Shown: positions 36,619 through 46,598, numbered from the stretch's first letter. The stretch: 64,000 nt of DNA from Nostoc sp. C052 (GCF_013393905.1 NZ_CP040272.1:6333501-6397500), one strand, 5' to 3'. A program made the numbers and translations. The notes: generated from the letters alone by a model not told the origin.

Positions 36619-37263
36619 AATTAACTCCGAAAAAACAACGTGTAAAGGTGATATCGCTCACAGAAGTCCAAATGGGATAAGAATTGGACTGATATCTGTC
36701 CAACATTTGTTCCTCCGTATTAAGAAAGATAACAACTGTTTGACAGATTGCCTACATCCTAAATGTGGAATTTTTCTGCTCTGATATCTTGCACCTAATC
36801 CTACTGATATACCACCCAAGTTAACCGAACCATATTCCGGAAAATAGGCTTTATTTAGTCTCAGATAGGTATGACTACTTCCCTAACTCATTATTGTTCG
36901 ATCTAACTCTCCTTTGAGGGGAATATTAGATGCTGCCCTTTAGCGTCTTGGTCTTTTTGCTTAAAAAACCTAAGATGCTGTCTGCTCCAGTATAGAGGAG
37001 CTTTAGAGGGCAGAAATTTTAAGGAGGTTGGGAAATGAATGGTAATAAGCGTGAATTATAGTCGCTCTACCTTATTACGTGCAAGATGTCAATTCACCAA
37101 TTTATGCAAATTTAGCCTCATTAGGTGATTTTGGAGGCTAAAAATATTTGTATCAAATTGTAAAAAGGAAAAATGCTCACGCTGAACAAATTACTGAGTA
37201 TATTTACCAGATTAATCATTTTTCAGTTGTTCTTTGTCTTGGAAAATAACAAATGACCAATGA
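36619..37263. other. nblA upstream region
   Basis: AT-rich 645 bp that should contain the nblA promoter. The string TTAACCGAACCATATT (about 36821-36836) resembles one end of the CAATAC miniature elements (TTAACCGAACCGTATTG in copy 3) but has no partner end. Nothing else supported. Confidence 0.45.
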
Positions 37264-38001
37264 CTAATGACTATTTTCTTCGAGTGAGAGGATGACAACT
37301 GTGATGTTATCGTGCCCTCCGTGGTCTTTGGCAGCCTCAACTAGAGAGATGGCTGCTTTATCAAGCCAAGGAGTGTCTTGGAGGCAGCTAGCAATCTTTT
37401 CCTCGACAAGTTCTTCGGTAAGACCATCACTACATAACAGCAAGCGATCGCCAACTTTTACGTCTAGTGGTTGGACATCAATCTGATGCAAGTCTTCACG
37501 CCCTAAACAGCGAGATAATACATGACGAAAAGGATGCGATCGCGCTTCTTCAAAGGTGATGTCACCGATTTTGATAGCCCGTGCAACCCAAGTGTGGTCT
37601 TCTGTTACTTGTTCTAACTGCAACTCTCGGAAGCGATACAGCCGGGAATCGCCAACATGAGCGCACCAGGGGGACTCTGGGGCGCGAAAAATCACCGCTA
37701 CAACCGTTGTACCCATGTCGGCACGTTCAGGATGGTTTTGCTGATCTTGCAAAATCGCTTCATTAGCACCCCACAAAGCTTGCTCTAGCAGTTCTTGAGA
37801 AGATTTAGAAGATTCCCAATTGGCGACTAAATAAGCCTGAATTTCTTCAGCGGCAATCCGACTTGCTTCTTCACCTCCGGCATGACCACCCATGCCATCG
37901 GCGACAATGAAAAACCGCCCTTCTGGGTCAATATAGTAAGCATCCTGATTATTAGAACGAATAAGTCCCGGATCGCTAAAACCCGTGAAATTAAGTTTCA
38001 T
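37264..38001 (-). CDS. PP2C-family serine/threonine phosphatase
   Basis: 245 residues from the ATG at 38001 (MKLNFTGFSDPGLIRSNNQD). A longer frame upstream is not supported. Metal-binding motifs of the PppA/Stp-type PP2C fold are complete: RSNNQDAYY, FIVADGMGGHAGGEEAS, HVGDSRLYRF, EDHTWVARA, LLCSDGLTEEL and GHDNITVVIL. It dephosphorylates Ser/Thr kinase targets. The ABC1 kinase gene ends 17 bp upstream on the same strand, so both are probably one operon. The last codons (NSH-stop) are encoded by a heptamer repeat. Confidence 0.93.
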   Translation of the reverse strand: MKLNFTGFSDPGLIRSNNQDAYYIDPEGRFFIVADGMGGHAGGEEASRIAAEEIQAYLVANWESSKSSQELLEQALWGANEAILQDQQNHPERADMGTTVVAVIFRAPESPWCAHVGDSRLYRFRELQLEQVTEDHTWVARAIKIGDITFEEARSHPFRHVLSRCLGREDLHQIDVQPLDVKVGDRLLLCSDGLTEELVEEKIASCLQDTPWLDKAAISLVEAAKDHGGHDNITVVILSLEENSH

Positions 38002-38018
38002 AAATTTTGCTGCAACAA

Positions 38019-39755
38019 TTAATACATACGATCGTAACGGTCGAGGCGTGAAAGTAGTCGGATCAGGATCACTGAAAGCCCTACTGCAATTAAACCAGGC
38101 AGCAGTGCCAGCCATACATAATCCTTAACCACTAGGATAGTAGCTGAAAGCGTGAAACCGCTGATCAACAGAGCATAGCTGATTGAAAGCTGAATACTGC
38201 TCTGTCGTCGCAGCAGGCGTTCAGTTTCTATAGACCGAACGCGCAAGCGCATGTCTCCCTGCTCTAGCTTCTCTAGTGTATCCTCTAATCTACGTGGTAG
38301 ACCAAAGGCGGTACTACTTACCTGAGCTGCTTGGCGACTTAATTCGTTAAGAAAGCTATTCCCCTCAGAACCATTCATATCGGTCATAAGTTGCATTGCA
38401 TAAGGTTTGGCAACTTCCATAAAGTTAAATTCTGGATCTAAGCCTTTGCCTACCCCTTCTAGGGTAGAAAAGGCTCGCATCACAAAAGTGAAAGTTGCTG
38501 GAAATCTAAATGGCTGATTATAAGCTATTTCGTAAAGGTCGTCACTGATTGCTGCGACTGATTGGTTCTCAAAGGGCTTATCCATGAAATTGTCCAGCAT
38601 ATACTGGACAGAACGCCGCACTGGCCCCATATCATCGGTTGGGGCGATCGCGCCTAAATCGATGAGAGACTGGACAACGCGATCGCCATCTTTTTGAGCA
38701 ATGCCAAACAGTGTTTGCATCAGTCCTTCGCGGACGTTGGACTTAATCCGCCCCATCATCCCGAAATCGTAGAATATCAAAGCACCGTTTGCACTAACGG
38801 CAATATTGCCTGGGTGAGGATCGGCGTGGAAAAAGCCACTATTAAGTAATTGTAGTAAGTAAGCTTGAGCGCCTTGACGAGCGATCGCCTTTCGATCTAA
38901 ACCTGCTGCTTCTAAAGCTTCGTATTGGCTAATTTTAATTCCAGGGAGATATTCTAAAGTCAGCACTCTAGAAGTTGCGTAACGCCAGTATATTCTAGGG
39001 ACGTTCACCCAATCGTAGCCGCGAAAGTTCCGGCGGAAAGTATCGGCGTTACGACCTTCGTTAAGATAATCAATTTCTTCCCAAAGAATGCGGCAACATT
39101 CTTCGTAAATACCCAACCAATCTCGTCCCCGTCCCCATTTGGGATGGTTTTGAAAGTAGCGGGTAATTCCCTTGAGAATCTGTAAATCTATTTCAAATAA
39201 CTTCTTTAGTCCAGGACGTTGCACCTTGACAACAACCGATTCCCCAGTATGCAGCACAGCTTTGTGTACTTGCCCTAAGCTAGCAGCAGCTAAGGGAATC
39301 GGTTCAAAATTATGGAAGAGTTCAGGAATTTTTTTGCCTAATTCTTTCTCAATGGTCGCTTCTACTTGCTCATAGCTAAATGCCGGTACTTTGTCTTGTA
39401 ACTTGGCTAGTTCTTCTACATATTCACCAGGGAATATATCAGCACGGGTAGAAAACAGTTGCCCAACTTTGATAAAGGTTGGCCCTAAATCCAGTAGGGT
39501 ATTGCGAATCCAGACTGCTTGGATTTTGCGCCTTGTAGCTTGCTTTGCCTCAGTCACACCACCCGGATAACTCCAAGATTTGTTGTATAGCCAAAGTTTG
39601 AACAATAAGGTCAAGACAAAAGACCAAATGTCCACAAAACGCCGTCTGCTAGAGTATTTTTCCCGATTCCAACGGTATGCTTTATCTGAATAACCTTGTT
39701 CCATATACTTTGTGTACCGTTGGTTTGCGACCGAATCACTTGGAAGAAAAGACAC
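38019..39755 (-). CDS. ABC1/AarF/UbiB-family atypical kinase
   Basis: 578 residues. Conserved ABC1 blocks: LGPTFIKVGQLFSTRADIFPGEYVEELAKLQDKVPAF (KxGQ motif), PLAAASLGQVHKA (Ala-rich nucleotide loop), VVVKVQRPG, EEIDYLNEGRNADTF, GFFHADPHPGN and YDFGMMG. Two hydrophobic helices at the C-terminus place it on a membrane. In cyanobacteria and plastids these proteins affect quinone and tocopherol metabolism and plastoglobule function. GTG start at 39755 has AGGA at good spacing. An ATG at 39704 is an alternative. The phosphatase gene lies 17 bp downstream. Confidence 0.9.
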   Translation of the reverse strand: MSFLPSDSVANQRYTKYMEQGYSDKAYRWNREKYSSRRRFVDIWSFVLTLLFKLWLYNKSWSYPGGVTEAKQATRRKIQAVWIRNTLLDLGPTFIKVGQLFSTRADIFPGEYVEELAKLQDKVPAFSYEQVEATIEKELGKKIPELFHNFEPIPLAAASLGQVHKAVLHTGESVVVKVQRPGLKKLFEIDLQILKGITRYFQNHPKWGRGRDWLGIYEECCRILWEEIDYLNEGRNADTFRRNFRGYDWVNVPRIYWRYATSRVLTLEYLPGIKISQYEALEAAGLDRKAIARQGAQAYLLQLLNSGFFHADPHPGNIAVSANGALIFYDFGMMGRIKSNVREGLMQTLFGIAQKDGDRVVQSLIDLGAIAPTDDMGPVRRSVQYMLDNFMDKPFENQSVAAISDDLYEIAYNQPFRFPATFTFVMRAFSTLEGVGKGLDPEFNFMEVAKPYAMQLMTDMNGSEGNSFLNELSRQAAQVSSTAFGLPRRLEDTLEKLEQGDMRLRVRSIETERLLRRQSSIQLSISYALLISGFTLSATILVVKDYVWLALLPGLIAVGLSVILIRLLSRLDRYDRMY

Positions 39756-39829
39756 TCTGATTCCTAAACTGTTTTTTTCTTAAGTGTCCTTTGTCATTTG
39801 TCTTTTGTCATTCGTAGATAATTTTTCAC

Positions 39830-39859
39830 CAATGACTAATGACCAATGACTAATGACTA
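39830..39859. repeat. Heptamer repeat (TGACTAA/TGACCAA)
   Basis: Four tandem seven-base units between the ABC1 kinase and the DUF6825-type gene. Confidence 0.85.
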
Positions 39860-39863
39860 AAAT

Positions 39864-40190
39864 TTATGCAGAAGTTCGGCGATAATGTTGCAATTCTGTT
39901 CGTAAGAGGGCAATTTCTGCTCTTAATTCGTCAATATCTGCTTGCAAGTCACCGGAATCAGAACTGGCTTGCCCAGTACTTGCGGTAGCTTGACCAGCAT
40001 TAGCTGATTCTGTTGCCCGATTTGCCCGCTCTAGGACTTCTTCTGTAAACTGGCGCAGCTGCTCTCTAGCTTCTGCATCAAATTTGCCCAGATCGCTCAA
40101 AGCATCGGTCAAGGCGACCTCTAAACGCTCATTAACTACTTCTGCTACCGCTCTGCCTACGAAAAAGGCTTGCACAAGGGGATTACTCAT
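39864..40190 (-). CDS. Small conserved coiled-coil protein (DUF6825-type)
   Basis: 108 residues. The N-terminus NPLVQAFFVGRAVAEVVNERLEVALTDALSDLGKFDAEAREQLRQFTEEV is well conserved in cyanobacteria, and I recall it as DUF6825. A Ser/Gly/Ala linker (about 60-82) leads to a C-terminal heptad coiled coil (LQADIDELRAEIALLRTELQHY). No membrane helix. Function unknown. It precedes the ABC1 kinase and PP2C genes on the same strand, with a 108-bp gap containing heptamer repeats. Confidence 0.75.
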   Translation of the reverse strand: MSNPLVQAFFVGRAVAEVVNERLEVALTDALSDLGKFDAEAREQLRQFTEEVLERANRATESANAGQATASTGQASSDSGDLQADIDELRAEIALLRTELQHYRRTSA

Positions 40191-40286
40191 AAATTTTTGT
40201 TACGTTGCACCGCAAGAGAATTATAACTTGCCTGTATGCTTTGCGGCTTCTGTTGTTGAGCTAGAAATTTATATGAGGCGATCGCT

Positions 40287-41900
40287 TTATTTATGACATT
40301 CCAGCAACTCTCGATAATATTGCTCTGGTGTACTCGGTAAATAAGTCGTCGTTTGCAAAGTTTTTTCCCTCAATTTGAAACCTTGGGTAATGTTAATCTG
40401 GCTGAGGAAATCGATATCGTGGGAAATTACCCAAATAGCTCCTTGGTAATCATTGATACCTACTACCATTTGTTCCACAGTTTCAATATCCAGGTTATTA
40501 GTTGGCTCATCGAGAATCAGCAGATCGATTTCTGAGATACTAATCATAGCGATCGCTAGTCTTGCCAACTCACCCCCACTCAGTATAGAGGCGCTTTTGT
40601 GAACGTCATCATATTTAAAGAGAAAGTGTCCTAGTTGTTGACGTAAAAGCTGATAGCTCAAATTAGGATTGGCAGCTTGCATATTTTCCAGAATTGTGTA
40701 TTGGCGATTTACCAATTCGTAGGTTTGATCGAGATATACAGCTTTCATCGCTGGTGTGAGCAAAACTTCACCTGATTCTAAAACCGCTGTTTGGTTTTCC
40801 ATTCCCAAAATTGCCTTTACCAGACTCGATTTACCAGAACCATTTGCGCCGATAATGGCAATGCGATCGCCAGAGGATATATGCAGTTGAATATTTTGAA
40901 TCAATAGACGCTCTGATATCCTCAGATTCGCACCCTGGATATTAATTAGATTTCGGCGCTTGTGATTTTTTTCTTCTAGCTGAATACTCGTGACTTTGGT
41001 AGTTTTGACTTTCGTCTCTACAACCTTTTGATTAGCCTTTGCTACTGCTGCTTCATGTTTCTTCTTCGCAGTTCCGGTAGACACCTCAGCTTTGGTTTTA
41101 ATTAGTCCTGCTGCCATTCTGTCAATACTACCATTAAGAAACTTGGCGCGACCGTTGCGACTAGATTGGGCTGCGCGTTGCTGTTCTTGCATCGCTGTGG
41201 TTTGAGTACGTTTGAGTTCCTTTCTGGCAGCTTCGTGCGATCGCAATGCTACCTCTAACTCTATTTCTTTCTGCTCTCGATAGTGTGAGAAATTACCGCC
41301 ATATACTTTCATACCAGCAGGTGTAAGTTCCCAGATGACATCTGTCACTTGCTCTAAGAAAAAAGGCTTATGCGAGACAATTACAAAAGCACCTGCAAAA
41401 TCTTGAAGAAACTGCTTTAAGCTTTCTAACGCTGGCAAATCCATGTGATTTGTTGGCTCATCAAGTAATAGCAAGTTTGGTTGTTGAGCTAAACCGATTG
41501 CCAGAAATAGTTTAGTAAGTTCTCCACCACTCAAGTTAGTAATTGGTATTGAGAGGTCAAGGGTTGTGTGAAATTGTGTTTGTAAAATCTCTTCAATATT
41601 CCACCATTCATCAGAGATAGAAATTAAAAAACTAAGCACTGTCTCTGCTGTAATTTCTTGTCTGATAGTACTGATTTGTGGCAAATAATAGACCATGTCA
41701 TGACGCAAAACTGAGCCTATATTGGGGCTGATTTGACTTGCAAGTATCTTGAGTAGGGTTGATTTTCCTATTCCGTTGCGACCAACCAAAGCAATGCGAT
41801 CGCCCGCGTCGATATTCACATCAACTCCTTGAAACAAAGTTCTATCTAAGCTGAGGTTATATGCTAAATTCTCAGCTAACAATATTGATTTTTTCGGCAT
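40287..41900 (-). CDS. ABC-F family ATPase
   Basis: About 537 residues from the ATG at 41900 (TTG at 41909 is the only longer option). Two ATP-binding cassettes without membrane segments: Walker A GRNGIGKST and GANGSGKSS, signatures LSGGELTKL and LSGGELARL, Walker B LLLLDEPTNHMD and LLILDEPTNNLD. The charged ~80-residue linker (about 210-310, rich in Ala/Lys/Arg) is longer than usual. ABC-F proteins act on the ribosome, rescuing stalled or drug-blocked translation. The long linker is typical of antibiotic-resistance ABC-F, but resistance here is unproven. Confidence 0.88.
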   Translation of the reverse strand: MPKKSILLAENLAYNLSLDRTLFQGVDVNIDAGDRIALVGRNGIGKSTLLKILASQISPNIGSVLRHDMVYYLPQISTIRQEITAETVLSFLISISDEWWNIEEILQTQFHTTLDLSIPITNLSGGELTKLFLAIGLAQQPNLLLLDEPTNHMDLPALESLKQFLQDFAGAFVIVSHKPFFLEQVTDVIWELTPAGMKVYGGNFSHYREQKEIELEVALRSHEAARKELKRTQTTAMQEQQRAAQSSRNGRAKFLNGSIDRMAAGLIKTKAEVSTGTAKKKHEAAVAKANQKVVETKVKTTKVTSIQLEEKNHKRRNLINIQGANLRISERLLIQNIQLHISSGDRIAIIGANGSGKSSLVKAILGMENQTAVLESGEVLLTPAMKAVYLDQTYELVNRQYTILENMQAANPNLSYQLLRQQLGHFLFKYDDVHKSASILSGGELARLAIAMISISEIDLLILDEPTNNLDIETVEQMVVGINDYQGAIWVISHDIDFLSQINITQGFKLREKTLQTTTYLPSTPEQYYRELLECHK

Positions 41901-42439
41901 TATTTTCAAACCTCAATTCGCAAAATTCCACCCGCGTATTTACAAAAGCTGCGGGTAGATTAGACGTAAAGAAACTCAGCCGCAGACACTCGTCAAGCGG
42001 TTCTATGTAGATAGGAGTAATGACAATATTTTTAGTGCATGACTATGTGAAGTAACCCTGTCAAACTAGTTGCGTTTATTCTTCGTTGACATTTGTTGCT
42101 TTGGCGCAACAGGTGTTTGGTACTACTTCATTTCTGCTATCTCGCTGGAGTTGTGATGAGGTTTGATATTAACTACAGTGTAGCACGAAGGAATTTCGGA
42201 AGGTAAGAGGGGATGTCTGACGACAAGCCGCAAAGCGTCTACGCTTTTTTCTTCTCTGTGCCCTCTGCGCCTCTGTGGTTAAAAATCTTTATTAACCGCA
42301 GAGGCGCAGAGAACGCAGAGGCAATGTGCTCCACCTATAACTATTGTTAAAAACGTTAATTAATTCTATGCCGTCAAGCTTATCGCTTGAACAAAAAGAT
42401 TACTATATATAATAACTAACTATAAATATAGATCAATCT
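41901..42439. other. Intergenic region with a large palindromic repeat
   Basis: About 42250-42325 contains CCCTCTGCGCCTCTGTGGTT and its inverted copy ACCGCAGAGGCGCAGAG, a repeat seen across cyanobacterial genomes. The remainder shows no gene. Confidence 0.6.
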
Positions 42440-42778
42440 ATGTCTATCAAAGATATCGCAGAGTATTTCAACTTTCTCTCTTCTGAAGACATTAGACTGA
42501 AAGACTCAAGAATTAGTATTGAAACAATTCTTTATGAATACATTGATTGTGGACATTCTCCAGAAGAAATTGCCTAAATTTATCAAACAATATATTTAGA
42601 ACAAGTATATGCAACAATTCTTTATTATCTGCAAAATAAAGAAACTGTCAGTGCTTACATCAAAAACTGGATAGAACACGGTCATAGAATGCGAGAACAA
42701 CAGCGGCTTAATCCCCCGCCAGTGTCAGAAAAACTGCGCCAACTCCGAATTGAAAGACAAGCTAAACAGCAAGCATGA
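42440..42778 (+). pseudogene. DUF433-type antitoxin, interrupted by a stop
   Basis: MSIKDIAEYFNFLSSEDIRLKDSRISIETILYEYIDCGHSPEEIA then TAA (42575-42577), continuing in the same frame IYQTIYLEQVYATILYYL ... RQLRIERQAKQQA-stop. The interrupted protein would be 112 residues. The segment IRLKDSRISIETILYEY-GHSPEEIA is the DUF433 helix-turn-helix, antitoxin of VapBC-like pairs. Its TGA overlaps the ATG of the toxin gene, the classic toxin-antitoxin layout. The stop destroys the C-terminal toxin-binding half. Confidence 0.8.
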
Positions 42779-43094
42779 CACTGCAATATCTGATTGATGA
42801 AAATATCAATCCTGTATATCCAAATCAAATTAGGCTAACAGAACCTGATATTGCGATTAAAGTGGTAGGAGAATCAGGAACTCCAGCAAAAAGTATACTC
42901 GATCCAGAAATCCTGTGTAGGTGTGAGGATAATAATTTTATATTAGTAACAAATAACCGAACTTCTATGCCAGGACATTTAGCTTCAATCCAAACTTAAA
43001 TATTGGTGAAAATATAGAATAACTCATAATAGTTGCTTTGGCATCAGAAGACGATGAATATCAAGACAGAATAGTTTATTTACCCTTACCCTAA
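42775..43094 (+). pseudogene. DUF5615-type PIN-like toxin, truncated
   Basis: MTLQYLIDENINPVYPNQIRLTEPDIAIKVVGE...DPEILCRCEDNNFILVTNNRTSMPGHLA is a normal start of DUF5615 PIN-like nucleases (acidic DEN, DPEIL, VTNNR). About 20 residues are then deleted with a frame change. The remaining tail is recognisable in another frame as NLNIGENIE-stop-LIIVALASEDDEYQDRIVYLPL, with another in-frame TAA. Toxin and antitoxin are both dead, so loss of the toxin probably allowed or followed loss of the antitoxin. Confidence 0.75.
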
Positions 43095-43184
43095 AAATAG
43101 GCAATTACCTCCAGTACGCTATGCGATCGCTAACTACAACACTGCTAAAATAAATCCATAACTACTTGATGCCGTATCCATTCT

Positions 43185-43865
43185 ATGACCATAGCTCAAG
43201 AATTAGATGATCAAAAAGGCATCTGCCAAGATGTTATATTTCCCCCTGGTGATTTATATAGTGACGAGCCTCCTTTGGAAAGCGAACTACATTTAGAGCA
43301 GATCATGCTCTTACTCAAATGCCTAAAATGGCTGTGGCGAGATAGAAATGATTTCTACGCGGCGGGAAACCTGACTATCTACTATAGTCCACGCCAACTT
43401 AAATCAGAACACTTCCGAGGGCCAGACTTTTTTGTAGTATTCGGAACTGAACGCAAAACCCGTAAAAGTTGGGTAGTTTGGGAAGAAGATGGTAAATATC
43501 CGAATGTAATTCTAGAAATTTTGTCTGACTCAACAGCTAATACTGACAAAGATTTAAAGAAAAAAATTTATCAAGATATCTTCCGCACACCCGATTATTT
43601 TTGGTTCGACCCTTTCACACAAGAATTTGCAGGATTTCATTTAGTAGATGGAGAATATCAACCTCTACAACCAAGTGAGCAAGGATATTTATGGAGCCAT
43701 CAACTAGGGTTATATCTGGGAGTTTATCAGGGACTATTGCGGTTTTTTACACGAGATGGACAATTAGTACCAACACCGGAAGAAACGGCAGAACAAGCTG
43801 AACAAAAGGCCGAACGTTTGGCAGCAAAACTGCGCGAGTTAAATATCGACCCAGATACAATTTAA
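43185..43865 (+). CDS. Uma2-family (DUF820) putative endonuclease, second copy
   Basis: 226 residues. Nuclease-like core: RGPDFFVVFG, then VILEILSDSTANTDKDLKKKIYQDIFRTPDYFWFDPFT. The C-terminal PEETAEQAEQKAERLAAKLRELNIDPD is the charged helical tail often attached to this subfamily. It is only distantly similar to the copy at 5861. It lies just after the dead toxin-antitoxin pair. It converges with the CCA enzyme gene, six bases apart. Confidence 0.85.
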   Translation: MTIAQELDDQKGICQDVIFPPGDLYSDEPPLESELHLEQIMLLLKCLKWLWRDRNDFYAAGNLTIYYSPRQLKSEHFRGPDFFVVFGTERKTRKSWVVWEEDGKYPNVILEILSDSTANTDKDLKKKIYQDIFRTPDYFWFDPFTQEFAGFHLVDGEYQPLQPSEQGYLWSHQLGLYLGVYQGLLRFFTRDGQLVPTPEETAEQAEQKAERLAAKLRELNIDPDTI

Positions 43866-43871
43866 GTCAAT

Positions 43872-46598
43872 TCATTTAGGATAGTGTTTGGCTAAAAACT
43901 CCTCAGCTTCAGTCTTATCTTTAATTACTCTATCCAAAGTAGCAGCAAGCATATCATCTAATATTTGTCGATACTGGGGGCCTGGTTTGTAACCAAGTTT
44001 CTTTAAATCATTCCCATTCAGTAGTGGCTGCACATTAGTCCAAACAGTTAAGTATTTCCAAATTTGATGTCTAAGCGATCGCGGACTTTGCAAAGCGATT
44101 AAAATTAGCTTTGGTAAGTTGTACTGTCGCAACAACTGCACTACTTGACTGGGACTTTGACACTTAGGCAAAGATTCCATCACCTCAGTTTGGGCAGAAG
44201 TCAAGTTTTGCAAGCGTTTAATGCTATCTTCTTGTAGTTGCAGATTTTTTGCTACTTTCGCCCGATATTGTGGTGCTAGATGGGCGATTAAGGCTTCTAA
44301 GCGCATTTCCCAATGGATGAGGGTTTGTTCAGCATCAAATCGCCGCAAGCATCGTTCTAGTAAGCGTAATTGTCGCAGCAGTTCTGCGTCTAGCTTCAGG
44401 GTAGGATGGATACATTGCAATGCCCCTAAGTTATCTAGTAACTGCAAAGCCGATTTCCAGTAGGGGGCTTCTAGGATATGTTTTAATTCTGTTTTCAGTC
44501 TAGTTTGCAGGGCTGGAGTTTTGCTATTCTCTTGAGCAGTGCGATCGTAAACGCCACTGTTGATGGCATAGCGGATAAATTCTTCAGTTTGCGGTTCAAT
44601 TTGAAATCCGAAGCGCACAGCAAAGCGCACGCCACGATAAATCCGGGTGGGGTCTTCGATAAAGCTATTGGGGTGTAAAACTCGAATTTGCTTGGCTTGT
44701 AAATCTAGTAATCCGCCAAAGAAATCGAGTAATTCACCAGCACGGGGAGTAGTAAGGCGCAAGGCAAGAGCATTGATGGTAAAATCTCGACGATACAAGT
44801 CTTGACGAATAGAACTCGCCTCAACTTCTGGATTTGCTGCTGGATAGGGATAAAATTCTGTTCTAGCGGTGGCAATATCTACCCATAGAGAATCTAATTC
44901 TGGGTCTTTGTGCCACAACAAAGCCGCAGTTTGAAAAGCCCCGTGGATTTCTAAACGAGCAGCAGGGTAAAGTTGTTGGAGTGCCTTTGCTAATTCTACA
45001 CCAGCACCAACATCTGCTGATTTGTGAAAGCCATCAACCACAAGATCAATATCTTTAATCATCAAAGTGCCCGATGCTGCTTCAGCTAACAGTAAATCCC
45101 GCACCGCACCCCCGACAAGATAAAGATGCCAACCCCGTTTTTCCGCCTCTTGCGATGCTGTGGTGAGTAATTTCCACAATTGCGGTGCAAGGCGATTTTG
45201 CAACTCAGTGCTGAGAGGAATTTTGAATTTTGTTACCGCAGCGTTAGCGTCATTTTGAATTTTGAATTTTTCTCCCTCTTCGTCTTCATCCCTTTCTTGA
45301 TGTAATTCTCGCAACACATCAGTACGAGTGACCAGACCAACTAACTGTTCATTCTCCAATACTGGTAAGCGCCCGATATCATAAGTCACCATCAGCGACT
45401 CAATTTGTGGCAGTGTTGTATCTGGTGCGATCGTTTTAAGATTTGTGGTCATATAGCCTTTAACTGGCGCATGACTAAATCCGTGGTGCAGCGCAACATC
45501 AAGATCCCGGCGCGAAATAATACCTACTAATTTCCCTTGGGTATCGACTACAGATAAACCAGAGTGTCCATAGCGTAATAAAATGCGCTGGGCTTCGGCA
45601 ATTGTGGTTTCAGGTAGAATTGTGCGAACAGGAGAAGACATCAAATCCCTAGCAGTGGGGGGATGGGGAATTTGTGCTTTTACTCCGTCCAGGAGTTGTT
45701 TTAATATTGCCTGTGAATCAACTCCCCTTAAGTTTAGGGATGCGGCTTGTGAATGACCACCGCCACCGAGAAGTTGGAATAATTGGTTAAGATTTGTTTT
45801 GGGAATTTGCGATCGCCCAATTATAGTTAAACGTGAATCACTTTCACCGAAAGAATACTCATTAGCCAACAGTAGGGCATCAATTTCGGTTAATTCCACA
45901 AGTTCTGATGCCAAACTGGATAACCCTGGTACAAAAGCATCGGTTTTTAAAGTTACCCAAGCAAGGGTATATCCATGTAGGCAAAGATATTCTAAATTTT
46001 CCAGCGCCTCAGTTAATAGCTGCTGCAACTGCAAAGACAAGCCAGGGTCACGGTAGGTAGAAATTACCGATAAACTTGCACCTTGTTGCATCAACCAAGC
46101 CAAAGCTAAGGCATCCCTTGGGGTAGACTGGTCAAAGGTCAAGGAACCAGTGTCAACGTGGATACCCAAAGCCATCACAGTTGCTTCGGAGGAAGTCAAG
46201 GAAATTTCTTGTTGTTGCAATTCCTCCACGATTAAAGTTGTGGCGGCTCCTACTGAGGCAAGATGCGATCGCGTGGCGGGAATATCTGATTCTTGTCCTA
46301 AGTGATGGTCATAAATTATAATCTCTTTTAAATTGGGTAAATCTAACCACTCAGCAGCCTTACCCAAGCGATCGCGCTGTTGTGTATCCACTACAGTCAG
46401 AGAACGAATTTTTTCCGAATTCACCGAACGACGTTCAATCAGTGGATATTCATCCCGATGTAATGCTAAAAAATCCCGTACAGTAGGGTGAGAACCGCCA
46501 GTCAACACAATCTTACTTCCTGGTAATAGGCGCGTTAACCCTACCGCCGCTCCTAGCGCGTCAAAATCTGCTGTTGTGTGGCAAAGAATTAAATCCAT
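43872..46598 (-). CDS. DHH phosphoesterase - CBS pair - CCA tRNA nucleotidyltransferase fusion
   Basis: 908 residues in three parts. The N-terminal ~310 are a DHH/DHHA1-type phosphoesterase (CHTTADFDALGAAVG, VVDTQQRDRLG, IIYDHHLGQ, GGGGHSQAASL). Two CBS repeats follow (about 315-430: DLMSSPVRTILPETTIAEAQ and MTTNLKTIAPDTTL). The tRNA nucleotidyltransferase/poly(A) polymerase head comes next (LYLVGGAVRDLL, DIDLVVDG, RRDFTINALAL, DPTRIYRGVRFAVRFGF) and a helical RNA-binding tail. The same fusion is standard in cyanobacteria. Residues about 438-459 (KFKIQNDANAAVTKFKI) are an in-frame insertion of a heptamer/dispersed repeat between CBS and the nucleotidyltransferase. Confidence 0.9.
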   Translation of the reverse strand: MDLILCHTTADFDALGAAVGLTRLLPGSKIVLTGGSHPTVRDFLALHRDEYPLIERRSVNSEKIRSLTVVDTQQRDRLGKAAEWLDLPNLKEIIIYDHHLGQESDIPATRSHLASVGAATTLIVEELQQQEISLTSSEATVMALGIHVDTGSLTFDQSTPRDALALAWLMQQGASLSVISTYRDPGLSLQLQQLLTEALENLEYLCLHGYTLAWVTLKTDAFVPGLSSLASELVELTEIDALLLANEYSFGESDSRLTIIGRSQIPKTNLNQLFQLLGGGGHSQAASLNLRGVDSQAILKQLLDGVKAQIPHPPTARDLMSSPVRTILPETTIAEAQRILLRYGHSGLSVVDTQGKLVGIISRRDLDVALHHGFSHAPVKGYMTTNLKTIAPDTTLPQIESLMVTYDIGRLPVLENEQLVGLVTRTDVLRELHQERDEDEEGEKFKIQNDANAAVTKFKIPLSTELQNRLAPQLWKLLTTASQEAEKRGWHLYLVGGAVRDLLLAEAASGTLMIKDIDLVVDGFHKSADVGAGVELAKALQQLYPAARLEIHGAFQTAALLWHKDPELDSLWVDIATARTEFYPYPAANPEVEASSIRQDLYRRDFTINALALRLTTPRAGELLDFFGGLLDLQAKQIRVLHPNSFIEDPTRIYRGVRFAVRFGFQIEPQTEEFIRYAINSGVYDRTAQENSKTPALQTRLKTELKHILEAPYWKSALQLLDNLGALQCIHPTLKLDAELLRQLRLLERCLRRFDAEQTLIHWEMRLEALIAHLAPQYRAKVAKNLQLQEDSIKRLQNLTSAQTEVMESLPKCQSPSQVVQLLRQYNLPKLILIALQSPRSLRHQIWKYLTVWTNVQPLLNGNDLKKLGYKPGPQYRQILDDMLAATLDRVIKDKTEAEEFLAKHYPK

